Below, piece by piece: positions 24,176 to 33,307 of a stretch of 64,000 nt of DNA; position 1 is the first letter of the stretch; each line of letters begins with the position of its first letter. Below the pieces are notes generated by a model. That model saw nothing but the letters and a program-made list of their open reading frames with translations. It was not told the DNA's origin and did not search any database. Where the stretch lies: assembly GCA_052084925.1 (NCBI GenBank), contig JBQDEV010000003.1, positions 1-64,000 on the forward strand. Direction: 5' to 3'. A program made the position numbers and the translations under genes. This DNA is from CmP2 sp052084925. Lineage in GTDB: Bacteria > Actinomycetota > Actinomycetes > Actinomycetales > Micrococcaceae.

Positions 24176-25138
24176 ATGACCCGTCGAATCGGGCTCGTTG
24201 TCTACGACGGAGTGACACTACTCGACGCCAGTGGTCCGGCCGAAGTCTTCCGGTTGGCCGATCCCCAGGGCAGTGCCTACGAGCTGGTCCTTCTCTCGCC
24301 GCGTGGCGGTGAAGTGCAGACTTCGTCAGGCATCCGGATTCTCAGCACAGCAGCCGCCCAGATCGACGCTGTCGACACCTTGCTGATCGCCGGCGGTGAG
24401 ATTCTTGTGCAGGAGCCACTGGACCCGGACGTGCTGGTGCTGGTGGAGAGGTTGTCCGTCGGAGCAACGCGTGTGGCGTCGGTGTGCACGGGTGCCTTCG
24501 TGTTGGCGCAACTGGATTTTCTGCAGTGTCGGCGTGCCACCACCCATTGGCGGCACGCGGATGAACTGGCACGCCGCTTTCCAGGAGTGACCGTCGAACC
24601 GGACATCATTCATGTGCGAGACGGCAGATTCCTGTCGTCAGCAGGTATCACCGCCGGGATCGATTTGGCTCTGGCAATGGTCGAAGAGGACCTCGGTGCC
24701 GAGGTGGCGCGGCGCGTTGCCCGCGAACTGGTGATGTTCATGCAGCGGCCAGGCGGGCAGAGTCAGTATTCGACCGCGCTGCGACGCAAAACAGTCAGCA
24801 GTGACCCCCTGCGCAGGCTGATGGACATGATCGTCGCCGATCCTTCGCAGCATTACAGTGTCTCCGTGATGGCTCGAAGTATGGGCGTGAGTGCCCGACA
24901 CCTGAACAGGCTCTTCCGTGAGGAGGCAGGAACTACGCCGGCGCGATGGCTCGAGGAAGCACGTGTTGATGCGGCGCGCGCCCTGATTCTGGAGTCCCAC
25001 CCCATCAGCCGCGTGGCTCACTTGAGCGGGTTTGGTTCTGAGGAAACCTTGCGGCGCGCCTTTGCCAAGCACCTGGGGGCGACTCCGAGCGCGTTCCGGG
25101 ACCGATTCGCGACGACCAGCGTGCCATCGGCGCGCTGA
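24176..25138 (+). CDS. GlxA-family transcriptional regulator (DJ-1/PfpI + AraC HTH)
   Basis: A 320-residue regulator. Residues 1-~190 form a DJ-1/PfpI-like domain (IGLVVYDGVTLLDASGPAEV start; ASVCTGAFVLAQL with the nucleophile-position Cys; THWRHADELARRFP), and ~215-320 carry two AraC-type HTH motifs. This is not the CRP-type GlxR of corynebacteria. The start is uncertain: the ATG at 24176 fits the family length, but its AAGGA lies only one base away, and the frame is open upstream to a GTG at 24089. It is divergent from the HD hydrolase. Confidence 0.87.
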   Translation: MTRRIGLVVYDGVTLLDASGPAEVFRLADPQGSAYELVLLSPRGGEVQTSSGIRILSTAAAQIDAVDTLLIAGGEILVQEPLDPDVLVLVERLSVGATRVASVCTGAFVLAQLDFLQCRRATTHWRHADELARRFPGVTVEPDIIHVRDGRFLSSAGITAGIDLALAMVEEDLGAEVARRVARELVMFMQRPGGQSQYSTALRRKTVSSDPLRRLMDMIVADPSQHYSVSVMARSMGVSARHLNRLFREEAGTTPARWLEEARVDAARALILESHPISRVAHLSGFGSEETLRRAFAKHLGATPSAFRDRFATTSVPSAR

Positions 25139-25149
25139 CGCGGAGCGGC

Positions 25150-26094
25150 TTAGCTGGCGCGGCCGCGCTGGCGCACCGACATCCAGCGGCGCACCAGGCG
25201 CTGGTTCGCGATCATCGCGGTGGGGGCGTCACCCTGCTCGAGTGCCTCCAGGGCGGTGGCGACGTCGAAGACCGAGTCATCGGGCCAGACGAACCGGGCG
25301 AGTCCGCCGTAGTCTAGCTCCAGGTAGGCGTCGGGGTGGAAGCTCTCCAGCCAGGTCACCAGGCCGGTGAGATCCTCGAGCACTTCCCAGTCGGGGGCGT
25401 GCAGCGAGACCGTGGCGGCCGCACGGCGGGCGCGCTCCTGGGCGAGGGTGAGCCGGGTGATCCGTCGGGCGATGAAGGATCCGGTGTGCGGGTGAGTGCC
25501 GGTGACCACCTGGTCGGAGAGCTCGGTGGTCAGCTGGGCCTCGGTGCGGGCACGGGCGTCGTCGCCGAAGAGGACGAACCAGGCGAGCGGGATGCCCCAG
25601 ACCGCAGCACGGGTGTGCACCGGGCGGCGGTTGTGGTCCTTCGGCAGGCGTACCGGACTGTCACCGGTGAGCAGCCGGGCCACGTTCTTCTCGCGGGTGC
25701 GCTCCGGGACCATCATCCAGTAGAGGTGGTCGTCCATCAGGTCGCGCTCGAGCTTGGTGGCGGCCATCTCGGAGCGCAGCGCCAATTCTTCGGGGCAGAA
25801 GAACTCGGAATGCCCGGCCACCGCCCCGTCGTGGGGCCCGCCCACCTGCGTCGGACCGGTGTCGGGTCGGTCCTCGGCGGGTACCTTGAACCGCAGCACC
25901 CGCACCAGCTCGGGCAGATCCGGCCGCGGGAACGGGTTGAGCTCGCGGGCGTAGTTACGGGCCTCGGCGCGCTGGGCCGACGCGGCTTCCACGGCGTCTC
26001 GATCGCGCGGGGTCGCGCGGGCGATGTGCGTGGCAAGTCGGTCATCGAACCGGCTCAGCGGCTCGTAGACCCGCAGCTCTGCCTGGAACTCCAT
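25150..26094 (-). CDS. Conserved actinobacterial protein of unknown function
   Basis: A 314-residue soluble protein beginning MEFQAELRVYEPLSRFDD. It is found widely in Actinobacteria as a hypothetical protein (DUF8083-like by memory). Visible features are a conserved FPRPDLPELVRVLRFKVP segment (~55-72), RRPVHTRAAVWGIPLAWFVLF (~155-175) and an alanine/arginine-rich helix. There are no membrane helices or known catalytic motifs. It lies 16 bases after the exonuclease III gene and is probably co-transcribed with it. Confidence 0.75.
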   Translation of the reverse strand: MEFQAELRVYEPLSRFDDRLATHIARATPRDRDAVEAASAQRAEARNYARELNPFPRPDLPELVRVLRFKVPAEDRPDTGPTQVGGPHDGAVAGHSEFFCPEELALRSEMAATKLERDLMDDHLYWMMVPERTREKNVARLLTGDSPVRLPKDHNRRPVHTRAAVWGIPLAWFVLFGDDARARTEAQLTTELSDQVVTGTHPHTGSFIARRITRLTLAQERARRAAATVSLHAPDWEVLEDLTGLVTWLESFHPDAYLELDYGGLARFVWPDDSVFDVATALEALEQGDAPTAMIANQRLVRRWMSVRQRGRAS

Positions 26095-26110
26095 GCGCGC
26101 TGCCCCGGAC

Positions 26111-26941
26111 CTAGTCCAGCTCCACCACAACGGGAGCGTGGTCGGAGGCGCCCTTGCCCTTGCGCTCCTCGCGGTCGATCCAGGCGTCGGTCACCGAGGA
26201 TGCCAGCGCGGGGGAAGCGAGCACGAAGTCGATACGCATGCCCTCCTTCTTGGGGAAGCGCAGCTTCTGGTAGTCCCAGTAGGTGTACACGCCGGGGCCG
26301 GGATGCCGCGGGCGCATCACGTCCACGAAACCGGCCGACTCGAAAGCGTGGAACGCGGCACGCTCGGGCTCCGAGACGTGGGTGAGGCCCTCCTCGAGGA
26401 AGTACTGCATGTCCCAGACGTCCTCGTCCTGCGGGGCGATGTTCCAGTCCCCGGTCAGCGCCAGACGCGCGGAGGGGTCCGCTTCGACTTCGGCGACGGC
26501 GTGGGCGCGCAGCTTCTCCAGCCACTCCAGCTTGTAGGGCATGTGCTCGTCATCCAGCGCCCGGCCGTTGGGCACGTACAGTGACCAGATCCGCAGCGGC
26601 TTCTCGCCTGAGCTGGAGTTCTTCGTGCCGACGACGGCGGACATCGCCCGGGCTTCCTGTACGGGGTCGACACCGTTCTTGCCGAACACCGGCTGCTCCG
26701 GGAAGGTGCGCTGCACATCCTCGAGCCCTACTCGGGAGGCGATGGCCACCCCGTTCCACTGGGAGAAACCGAAATGGGCGACGTCGTAACCAGCGCGCTC
26801 GAACAGCTCCCAGGGGAAGTTGTCGTCCTTGCACTTGGTTTCCTGGATAGCCAGCACGTCAGCGTCGCTGCGCTCGATCCAGTCTTCGACACGGTCTGCG
26901 CGGGCGCGCAGGGAGTTCACGTTCCAGGTGGCGATCTTCAT
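26111..26941 (-). CDS. xth: Exodeoxyribonuclease III
   Basis: A 276-residue AP endonuclease/3'-5' exonuclease used in base-excision repair. Catalytic motifs: IATWNVNSLRAR, IQETKCKDD with the metal-binding Glu, SLYVPNGRA, GDWNIAPQDEDVWD and the terminal ASDHAPVVVELD with the catalytic Asp-His. TAGGGT ends 7 bases before the ATG at 26941, so that start (leaderless) is preferred over an in-frame GTG nine bases upstream. Confidence 0.93.
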   Translation of the reverse strand: MKIATWNVNSLRARADRVEDWIERSDADVLAIQETKCKDDNFPWELFERAGYDVAHFGFSQWNGVAIASRVGLEDVQRTFPEQPVFGKNGVDPVQEARAMSAVVGTKNSSSGEKPLRIWSLYVPNGRALDDEHMPYKLEWLEKLRAHAVAEVEADPSARLALTGDWNIAPQDEDVWDMQYFLEEGLTHVSEPERAAFHAFESAGFVDVMRPRHPGPGVYTYWDYQKLRFPKKEGMRIDFVLASPALASSVTDAWIDREERKGKGASDHAPVVVELD

Positions 26942-26980
26942 GGGTTCCACCCTATCGAAACTGCCGCGGCGCCGAACCGC

Positions 26981-27817
26981 TCACTGCCACCAGGTGTCGA
27001 GAATCGAGGTCGGGGTGGTGCGCTTGTGCCGGGTGCGCAGGTAGATCGTCTCCAACCGTGACGCCGCAGCCTCGTCAATTTGCTGGCCCTCGAGATAGTC
27101 GTCGATGTCGTCGTAGCGCAGACCCAACTCGTCCTCGTCGGTGCGTCCCGGGTTCTCGGTGAGCAGATCCGCGGTGGGCACCTTGGACCACAGCGACTCC
27201 TCGGCACCCAGATGCCGGGCCACCGCGCGCACCTGGCGCTTGTTCAGCCCGAACAGCGGCAGCACATCCGCTCCGCCGTCGCCGAATTTAGTGAAGAACC
27301 CGGTCACGGATTCTGCGGCGTGATCGGTGCCGACCACCAGGGCTCCGCGCTCGCCGGCCACCGCATACTGGGCGATCATCCGCATGCGAGCCTTCACATT
27401 GCCGCGAAGGTAGTCGCTCAGGGTGCTCTCGGTACCGGTGGCGAAATCCTCCGCGAGCGCATCCACCGCAGGTCCAATCTGCAGGGTCACCTCGTGGTCC
27501 GCGCGGATGAAGCGCAGCGAGCGCTGGGCGTCGTCCTCGTCGTGCTGGGTGCGGTAGGGCAGGCGTACCGCGGTGAAGGAAACATTCGAGTCAGCAGAGG
27601 AGAACCCACTGGCTCGGACCTGCTCGACGGCGAGCTGGCAGAGCCGGCCCGCCGTCGTGGAGTCGACGCCGCCGGAGATCCCCAACACCAGGCCCTGGGC
27701 CCCGGTGGTCCGGAGGTAATCGGCGAGGAACTGCACCCGCTTCGCCGCCTCCACGGCGGGGTCGATCTCGGGGGCCACGCCCATCTCCTGGATGATCTGC
27801 TTCTGAAGTTCGCGCAT
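26981..27817 (-). CDS. nadE: NH3-dependent NAD+ synthetase
   Basis: A 278-residue enzyme that amidates nicotinic acid adenine dinucleotide to NAD+. The ATP-pyrophosphatase P-loop SGGVDS lies at residues 48-53; VGTDHAAESVTGFFTKFGDGGADVLP forms the substrate loop and ENPGRTDEDELGLRY the C-terminal signature. There is no glutaminase domain, so ammonia is the nitrogen donor. TAGGCT stands 6 bases before the ATG (leaderless). Confidence 0.94.
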   Translation of the reverse strand: MRELQKQIIQEMGVAPEIDPAVEAAKRVQFLADYLRTTGAQGLVLGISGGVDSTTAGRLCQLAVEQVRASGFSSADSNVSFTAVRLPYRTQHDEDDAQRSLRFIRADHEVTLQIGPAVDALAEDFATGTESTLSDYLRGNVKARMRMIAQYAVAGERGALVVGTDHAAESVTGFFTKFGDGGADVLPLFGLNKRQVRAVARHLGAEESLWSKVPTADLLTENPGRTDEDELGLRYDDIDDYLEGQQIDEAAASRLETIYLRTRHKRTTPTSILDTWWQ

Positions 27818-27910
27818 ATCGTCAGCCTAGATCAGAGATGTTTCGCGCGGATGTCACCTATATAAGTAACCGCGATGGACTCCATAAAATCCTTTCGGTT
27901 TTCTAATGAA

Positions 27911-27926
27911 TGTGAGGCGTGTCACG
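27911..27926. promoter_or_regulatory. CRP/GlxR-like operator upstream of tctC
   Basis: TGTGA-GGCGTG-TCACG matches the CRP/GlxR consensus TGTGA-N6-TCACA at nine of ten positions. It ends 50 bases before the tctC start, a placement suitable for carbon-source control. Confidence 0.6.
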
Positions 27927-27976
27927 CTGAAGGTCATCAAGGTTCTTTCTCACTCAAGGCATCTCAGGAGATCATC

Positions 27977-28978
27977 ATGCGGAAGCAGCGTCTACTCGTC
28001 GCCGGATTGTCAGCCCTGGCTCTCACCGTGAGTCTCAGCGCGTGCGGACCAGACGGGGGAGCCGGTCAGTCTGCTGACGGGTACCCCACCAAAAATATTG
28101 AGCTTGTGGTGGGCTTCGCCGCCGGTGGACACAATGATTCAGTTGCCCGACGATTCGCAGAAGGACTTGGCGACGAGCTCGGACAGCGCGTTTTGGTCGT
28201 CAATCGTGAAGGTGGTGGTGGCGCAATCGCCACCACGGAGGCTAAGAACGCTTCTGCCGACGGCTATACGCTTCTTTTCGCCCCCACGGGAGCGTTCACT
28301 TCCACCATGCTGCAACAAAGCGTGTCGTATGAGATCGAGGATTTCCGCTCGATCACACCGGTGGCAGAGAATACCTTCGTCGTGGCCGTTCCAGCGAGCT
28401 CTCCCTATGAGACTTTCGATGACCTGTTGGAAGCGGAGGGAAGGCTGACATTCTCCGCATTCGGAGAGGGGCACAATACGCACCTCATCGCCGAGAAGAT
28501 CGCTGATGAGTATGACCTTGAAGCGGAGTTGGTCTCCTTCAATGGCAGCCCTCCGGCTCTGCAAGCAATCGTCAACGGTGACGTCGACTTTGGCATCCAA
28601 GACGTGACGTCCGCCTTGCCGAGAATGGAATCAGGTGAAGTTCGAGCATTGGCTGTCACCACGGATTACGTTCCGGAGCGGGTGGAGGAGGTGAGTCCCG
28701 GTCTTCCGTCCATCGCGGACTACGACCTGGAAGAAGCTCTGTTTGCTGGCTCGCAGGCTCTGGCCATTCAAAAAGACGCACCTGATGAGCTCGTTGACAC
28801 ACTTCGAGAAGCCTCCGAGAACGTCACTGAATCTGAGGACTTCGTCCAATTCATCACTGATTCTGGTGGCGCCGTACCCGATGTAGATGGCGAAGAGTGG
28901 TTCTCTGACTACATGCCGTATGAGTTGGAAAGGTTCCGGACGCTCTATGAGCAGCTCGGTATCCCCACCGCGGAGTAG
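27977..28978 (+). CDS. tctC: Tripartite tricarboxylate transporter substrate-binding protein TctC
   Basis: A 333-residue Bug-family periplasmic-type binding lipoprotein. The signal ends in the lipobox LSAC (Cys23). Family motifs: YPTKNIELVVGFAAGGHNDSVAR, VVNREGGGGAIATTEA and ADGYTLLFAPTGAF. A CAGGAGA site at 27965-27971 supports the ATG at 27977 over an in-frame start 102 bases upstream. First gene of a tctCBA operon; TctC proteins bind citrate, other carboxylates or aromatic acids. A CRP/GlxR-like site lies upstream. Confidence 0.9.
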   Translation: MRKQRLLVAGLSALALTVSLSACGPDGGAGQSADGYPTKNIELVVGFAAGGHNDSVARRFAEGLGDELGQRVLVVNREGGGGAIATTEAKNASADGYTLLFAPTGAFTSTMLQQSVSYEIEDFRSITPVAENTFVVAVPASSPYETFDDLLEAEGRLTFSAFGEGHNTHLIAEKIADEYDLEAELVSFNGSPPALQAIVNGDVDFGIQDVTSALPRMESGEVRALAVTTDYVPERVEEVSPGLPSIADYDLEEALFAGSQALAIQKDAPDELVDTLREASENVTESEDFVQFITDSGGAVPDVDGEEWFSDYMPYELERFRTLYEQLGIPTAE

Positions 28979-29035
28979 TGCAGTGGCTGGAACGACGACG
29001 GGCTTTCGGTCTCACCGGAATGGGGGATAGAGGAA

Positions 29036-29545
29036 ATGGATAGCGATCAATCAGATGCGTCGGTCATGAACGACTCGGTGTCGGAAGTGGGTGAGCGCGA
29101 GGTAGATCAGTTGGCGCAAGCACGTGAAGTTGCGGATTGGTTCTCACCGATTCTGGTCGCCGCTGTTGGCATTGCTCTCTTGATTCCTTCCGCCCAACTA
29201 GGGGTCGGGACGTTGAATCATCCCGGAGTCGGCCTGTGGCCCGCCATCAATTCGATTCTGCTGATCCTGATGGCGCCTCTGATTTTCGTTGCGCGGCGTC
29301 GAATCGTGATGCCGAACAGGGCAGGGTTAGCGAATGTCCTGGGGATCGCCGTGCCACTGCTCCTCTCTGTTCCTCTCTATACCTGGATGGGGCTCATCGG
29401 TGCTGGTGCGGTGTCGTTGTTCATCATTTCCAAATTCATCGGGCGTATGACCTGGCTAGGTTCTCTACTCACGACAGTCTTGGTGCCCGTCGCGGTGTAC
29501 CTCGTCTTTGCTGTGGCATTGGGAGTCAACTTGCGCGCGTTCTAG
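29036..29545 (+). CDS. tctB: Tripartite tricarboxylate transporter small subunit TctB
   Basis: A 169-residue membrane protein with an acidic N-terminal tail and four predicted transmembrane helices (about 38-58, 68-84, 98-120, 135-160), the layout of TctB. A GAGGAA site lies just before the ATG. The sequence is poorly conserved in this family, so the call leans on its position between tctC and tctA. Confidence 0.87.
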   Translation: MDSDQSDASVMNDSVSEVGEREVDQLAQAREVADWFSPILVAAVGIALLIPSAQLGVGTLNHPGVGLWPAINSILLILMAPLIFVARRRIVMPNRAGLANVLGIAVPLLLSVPLYTWMGLIGAGAVSLFIISKFIGRMTWLGSLLTTVLVPVAVYLVFAVALGVNLRAF

Positions 29546-29588
29546 TTACGCGCTTATTCACCCTGCGGGGCAAGAAAGGGACGTTGTC

Positions 29589-31241
29589 ATGAATGACATC
29601 CTGAGTGGACTCGGCCAAGGATTCTCGGTCGCGTTCGAACCACAGAATCTCCTCTTCGTCTTTATCGGAGTTTCCGTAGGAACGTTGATCGGTCTTATCC
29701 CTGGTTTGGGGCCGGTGGCGACGATTGCACTGTTGCTCCCTTTGACCTTTAACTTGGAGCCGGCTGGGGCCATCATGATGCTCGCCGGGATCTACTACGG
29801 ATCCATGTATGGCGGTCGGATACCGGCGATACTCCTCCGACTTCCCGGTGACGCGTCCGCGGTCGTCACGACATTCGACGGTTATCCACTCACACAGCAG
29901 GGTAAGGCAGGGTCCGCACTTGGCATCACAGCAATCGGGTCTTTTCTCGGTGGCACGGTCGCGATCCTGGGGCTCTCGTTCCTGGCGCCGTCCTTGGCCT
30001 CGGTTGCTGGCCAGATCTCGTCACCCGACATGTTCGTACTGGCTGCGCTCGGCTTGCTCATGATCGCGTTCATCGGCTCCGGATCGAAGCCGAAGGCGCT
30101 GGCTTCGGCAGCCATGGGTATTCTCGTCGCTGTCGTCGGCCTTGACCCGAACACCGCGACCGAGCGGCTAACTTTCGGCAGTTTCGAACTCACCGCCGGA
30201 ATCCATATCGTTGCCGTTGCGGTCGGACTCTTCGGTATCGGCGAGATCATGTTCAACGCACAGCAAGGCTTCTACGGTGGTGCAGGCAAGACGACATTGG
30301 ACCGGATTCTCCCGTCGAAAGCCGATTGGGTACGCAGCCGTATGGCTATCGCACGAGCCTCCGTCATCGGCTTCTTCATCGGAATCATTCCCGGCGGAGG
30401 CGGCACGATTTCCTCCGTGATCGCCTACGGTGCCGAGCGGCGATTCTCGAAGCATCCTGAGAGATTCGGTAAGGGTGCCATCGATGGGTTAGCAGCAACT
30501 GAGACCGCAGATAACGCATCTTCGAATTCTGCGTTCCTGCCGCTGTTGACATTGGGTGTGCCTCCGAACCCGGTCCTCGCGCTCATCTTTGGGGCGTTGT
30601 TGCTACAGAACATCACCCCCGGCCCGGCGCTGGTTCAGGATCATCCCGATGTTTTCTGGGGCGTCATCGCGTCAATGTACGTCGGAAACGTGATCCTGTT
30701 GGTGCTCAACCTCCCGCTGATTGGCATGTTCGTGAAGCTACTCAAGATTCCTGGAAGGGTGATGGCACCCATTATTTTGATGGTCGCCATCGCGGGGGTT
30801 TACTCGGTGCGGAACTCGATGTTCGATGTCCTCACCTGCATCTTGTTCGGCGTCGTCGGGTACGTCCTGCGCACCTTCAACTTCGATCTGGGTCCCTTTG
30901 TCCTGGGGTTCATCTTGGGGCCGATTCTGGAAGACCATTTCCGGCGCACGATGGTGATGTCGGATGGCTCGTTCATGATCTTCTTTGAGCGTCCCGTCCC
31001 TCTGACAATCATGATTCTGGTCGTTGTCGTTGTCGCGTGGTTTGCGATCGACGGCAGGCGGAGGAAACGGAAGCTTCTTGCGGAAGTCACCGGCGCTGAG
31101 GTGATGGAAGTGGATCTCGCCGAGAATTCAGCGGGAGGGGGCGCAGGGCCGCAGAGCCACGACTCGGTGCTTCGACCGACCGATGATGCTATGGATAAGA
31201 ATGGCTCTGAGACCCTACGTGGTAGCCGTCGACGGGACTAG
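29589..31241 (+). CDS. tctA: Tripartite tricarboxylate transporter large subunit TctA
   Basis: A 550-residue membrane protein with about 11-12 helices, the channel subunit of the secondary TTT carrier. Signatures: GTLIGLIPGLGPVATIALLLP (about 31-51), GIYYGSMYGGRIPAILLRLPGD and the second repeat GFFIGIIPGGGGTISSVIAYG. The C-terminal ~60 residues form a charged cytoplasmic tail. An AAAGGGA site supports the ATG at 29589. It ends 13 bases from the convergent LysR gene. Confidence 0.93.
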   Translation: MNDILSGLGQGFSVAFEPQNLLFVFIGVSVGTLIGLIPGLGPVATIALLLPLTFNLEPAGAIMMLAGIYYGSMYGGRIPAILLRLPGDASAVVTTFDGYPLTQQGKAGSALGITAIGSFLGGTVAILGLSFLAPSLASVAGQISSPDMFVLAALGLLMIAFIGSGSKPKALASAAMGILVAVVGLDPNTATERLTFGSFELTAGIHIVAVAVGLFGIGEIMFNAQQGFYGGAGKTTLDRILPSKADWVRSRMAIARASVIGFFIGIIPGGGGTISSVIAYGAERRFSKHPERFGKGAIDGLAATETADNASSNSAFLPLLTLGVPPNPVLALIFGALLLQNITPGPALVQDHPDVFWGVIASMYVGNVILLVLNLPLIGMFVKLLKIPGRVMAPIILMVAIAGVYSVRNSMFDVLTCILFGVVGYVLRTFNFDLGPFVLGFILGPILEDHFRRTMVMSDGSFMIFFERPVPLTIMILVVVVVAWFAIDGRRRKRKLLAEVTGAEVMEVDLAENSAGGGAGPQSHDSVLRPTDDAMDKNGSETLRGSRRRD

Positions 31242-31254
31242 ACTCTGCGGGAAT

Positions 31255-32172
31255 TCATCGGGCACCGTTCCTGCGTGATTCTGCTCGCTCTTGGAGGAAA
31301 CGAATCGCTGCCGACACTTTGGTGTTTCGTTCGACTCCCGGCTGTGTGATGCCCAATATTTCGTTCTTGGGCATGGGATCCGCGATGGGGATGTATTTCA
31401 GCATTCCGCCGTCGTAAGTGACTGTCGATTGGGGTACCAGGTTGAAATACGACCATCCGAGTCCATGCGAGACCATGGATCGGACGGTCTCGTAGTTTTG
31501 AGACGGCCACCTCATAGTGGGGTGAAGACCCAGGGAGCGTATGGAGTCGGTGATCCGCTCGATCGACGGCGGTACGTTTACCGGGATCAGCGGTTCGTCG
31601 ATGATCTCCTCGAGGTGAATGGATGATCGGTTAGCAAGTCGATGTGACGACGGGATCACCACGTGTTGTCTCACCGTTTCGAGAGTGACGTGGGGCAGAT
31701 CCGGCTGCAGACTAAGGAGATAGACGATCCCCAAATCGGTTTGACCCTTGCGAACCATGTCTTGTATCGCATCTTGGTCGTGTTCGGTCACATCGATGAA
31801 GACGTCTGGGAACTCAGTTTGGAAGTGTTTGATGAGGGGCGGGATAACATGCGGCGAAATCGTGGAAGTGACCGCCACTCGAAGAGTGCCTCGCATGGAT
31901 TCCCGATCGTCGTGCACGGCATCGGCAGCTTCTTGAATGGCACGCATCGCAATTCGAGCGCGGGGAATCAAAGATTCCCCAGCGGCGGTCGGAACGGCTC
32001 GGCGTGAAGGGGAACGCGTCATGAGCCTGGCGTTGAGCGACTTCTCTAGCTGCTGAATCGCCATGGAAACGGCAGCCTGGCTGACGTGTAGATGACGCGC
32101 GGATGCGCTGATCGAGCCGTGGTCTACCACGGCGAGAAAGTACTCCAGCTGTCGGACCGTGATCTCGGCCAT
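31255..32172 (-). CDS. LysR-family transcriptional regulator
   Basis: A 305-residue LysR regulator: winged helix at residues 1-60 (EITVRQLEYFLAVVDHGSISASARHLHVSQAAVSMAIQ region) and a LysR substrate-binding domain at ~90-300. A GGAGG site just upstream fixes the ATG at 32172 rather than the in-frame start 24 bases earlier. It is convergent with tctA and divergent from the hydrolase at 32299, so both are likely targets; a dyad CATCA-N7-TGATG lies 19 bases before its start. Confidence 0.9.
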   Translation of the reverse strand: MAEITVRQLEYFLAVVDHGSISASARHLHVSQAAVSMAIQQLEKSLNARLMTRSPSRRAVPTAAGESLIPRARIAMRAIQEAADAVHDDRESMRGTLRVAVTSTISPHVIPPLIKHFQTEFPDVFIDVTEHDQDAIQDMVRKGQTDLGIVYLLSLQPDLPHVTLETVRQHVVIPSSHRLANRSSIHLEEIIDEPLIPVNVPPSIERITDSIRSLGLHPTMRWPSQNYETVRSMVSHGLGWSYFNLVPQSTVTYDGGMLKYIPIADPMPKNEILGITQPGVERNTKVSAAIRFLQERAESRRNGAR

Positions 32173-32190
32173 GACTCCTCCATCGCGTTT

Positions 32191-32207
32191 CATCAAGTCT
32201 ACTGATG
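32191..32207. promoter_or_regulatory. LysR-type operator candidate
   Basis: CATCA (32191-32195) and TGATG (32203-32207) form a dyad with a 7-base centre in the LysR/hydrolase divergent region, of the general T-N11-A form bound by LysR proteins. Confidence 0.45.
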
Positions 32208-32298
32208 GTCAATATGAGTTTATTTCGATTTTCTCTATGTGACCTGGGTGACAAGCTTGAGTTCAGTCCGATGAAAAATGTTTGAGAGGGGCGGAAGC

Positions 32299-33306
32299 AT
32301 GGCTGCCGAATTGGGGCATCATGTCATTACTTTGGGAACCGCAGGGGGGCCTCGATTCTGGCGAGATTCTTCGAGAAAAGGAATCTCAACGGCAGTCGTC
32401 GTTGATGGTGGTTTCTACCTTGTCGACTGTGGCCACGGCGTGGGGCGACAGCTGGAGCGCGCGGGTCTGAAGATGAAGGATCTTCGCGGCGTCTTCATCA
32501 CCCACCTGCATTCAGATCACACGGTGGATCTGAACACGCTGGGGCTTTTTGGCATGTATGAGTTGGACGGGCGGCGCCGGACTCGGATTCCGATACTCGG
32601 ACCCGGAGATCGTGGTGTCCTTCCGCCGGTATCACCACGTGCGGTAGCGGCCCCGACCCCCATCGCACCTGATGAACCGACGCCTGGCACACGCCTGATG
32701 TTCAAGAAGCTGATGGAGGCCTACGCCACAGATCTGAATGATCGCATTCTTGACGCACTGCGTCCGTCGCCACTGGACCTCTTCGATGCTCGGGACATTG
32801 AAATTCCCAACTCTGTGGGCTTTCACGCAAATGACAACCCGACGCCCCGGATGAGGCCCTTCGAGGTCTTCCGGGATGAATACGTCGTTGTGACGGCCAC
32901 CTTGGTGGAACATCCCCCGGTGGCTCCCGCGTTCGCATTCCGGTTCGAGACGGTTGAAGGGTCTGTCGCCATCTCCGGAGACACCACCTACACCGACAAC
33001 ATGGTCGAGATTGCTCAGGATGCTGGCCTAGTCCTGCACGAAGCCATTAACTTCGACTTCATCGAGAGTATGTATGCAGGGAAGAGCGATGAAGTTTCGC
33101 GCGCTTCCCGGGACCATCACTACAAATCACACACGTCCGTTGAAGACGCAGTTCGTCTTGCGAGAAAAGCGGGTGCCAAGCGTCTCGCCTTGCATCACTT
33201 AGTGCCCGGAATGGACTCCAATGAGCAATGGGAATCGTTCGCCACTGAATACGCGGGAGAATTCCTCGTGCCGAACGATCTTGACGTGATTCCTTTCGAC
33301 GCCTAA
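32299..33306 (+). CDS. Metallo-beta-lactamase-fold hydrolase (RNase Z/arylsulfatase-like)
   Basis: A 335-residue MBL-fold enzyme. The zinc motif THLHSDH gives His69, His71, Asp73 and His74; further ligands are in VAISGDTTYTD and the terminal LALHHLVPG. The overall form (GTAGGPRF start, DCGHGVGRQLERAGL) resembles the ribonuclease Z/AtsA arylsulfatase branch. No signal peptide is seen. It is divergent from the LysR gene and next to tctCBA, so it may open a lactone or ester imported by that transporter. Substrate not known. Confidence 0.85.
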   Translation: MAAELGHHVITLGTAGGPRFWRDSSRKGISTAVVVDGGFYLVDCGHGVGRQLERAGLKMKDLRGVFITHLHSDHTVDLNTLGLFGMYELDGRRRTRIPILGPGDRGVLPPVSPRAVAAPTPIAPDEPTPGTRLMFKKLMEAYATDLNDRILDALRPSPLDLFDARDIEIPNSVGFHANDNPTPRMRPFEVFRDEYVVVTATLVEHPPVAPAFAFRFETVEGSVAISGDTTYTDNMVEIAQDAGLVLHEAINFDFIESMYAGKSDEVSRASRDHHYKSHTSVEDAVRLARKAGAKRLALHHLVPGMDSNEQWESFATEYAGEFLVPNDLDVIPFDA

Positions 33307-33307
33307 A

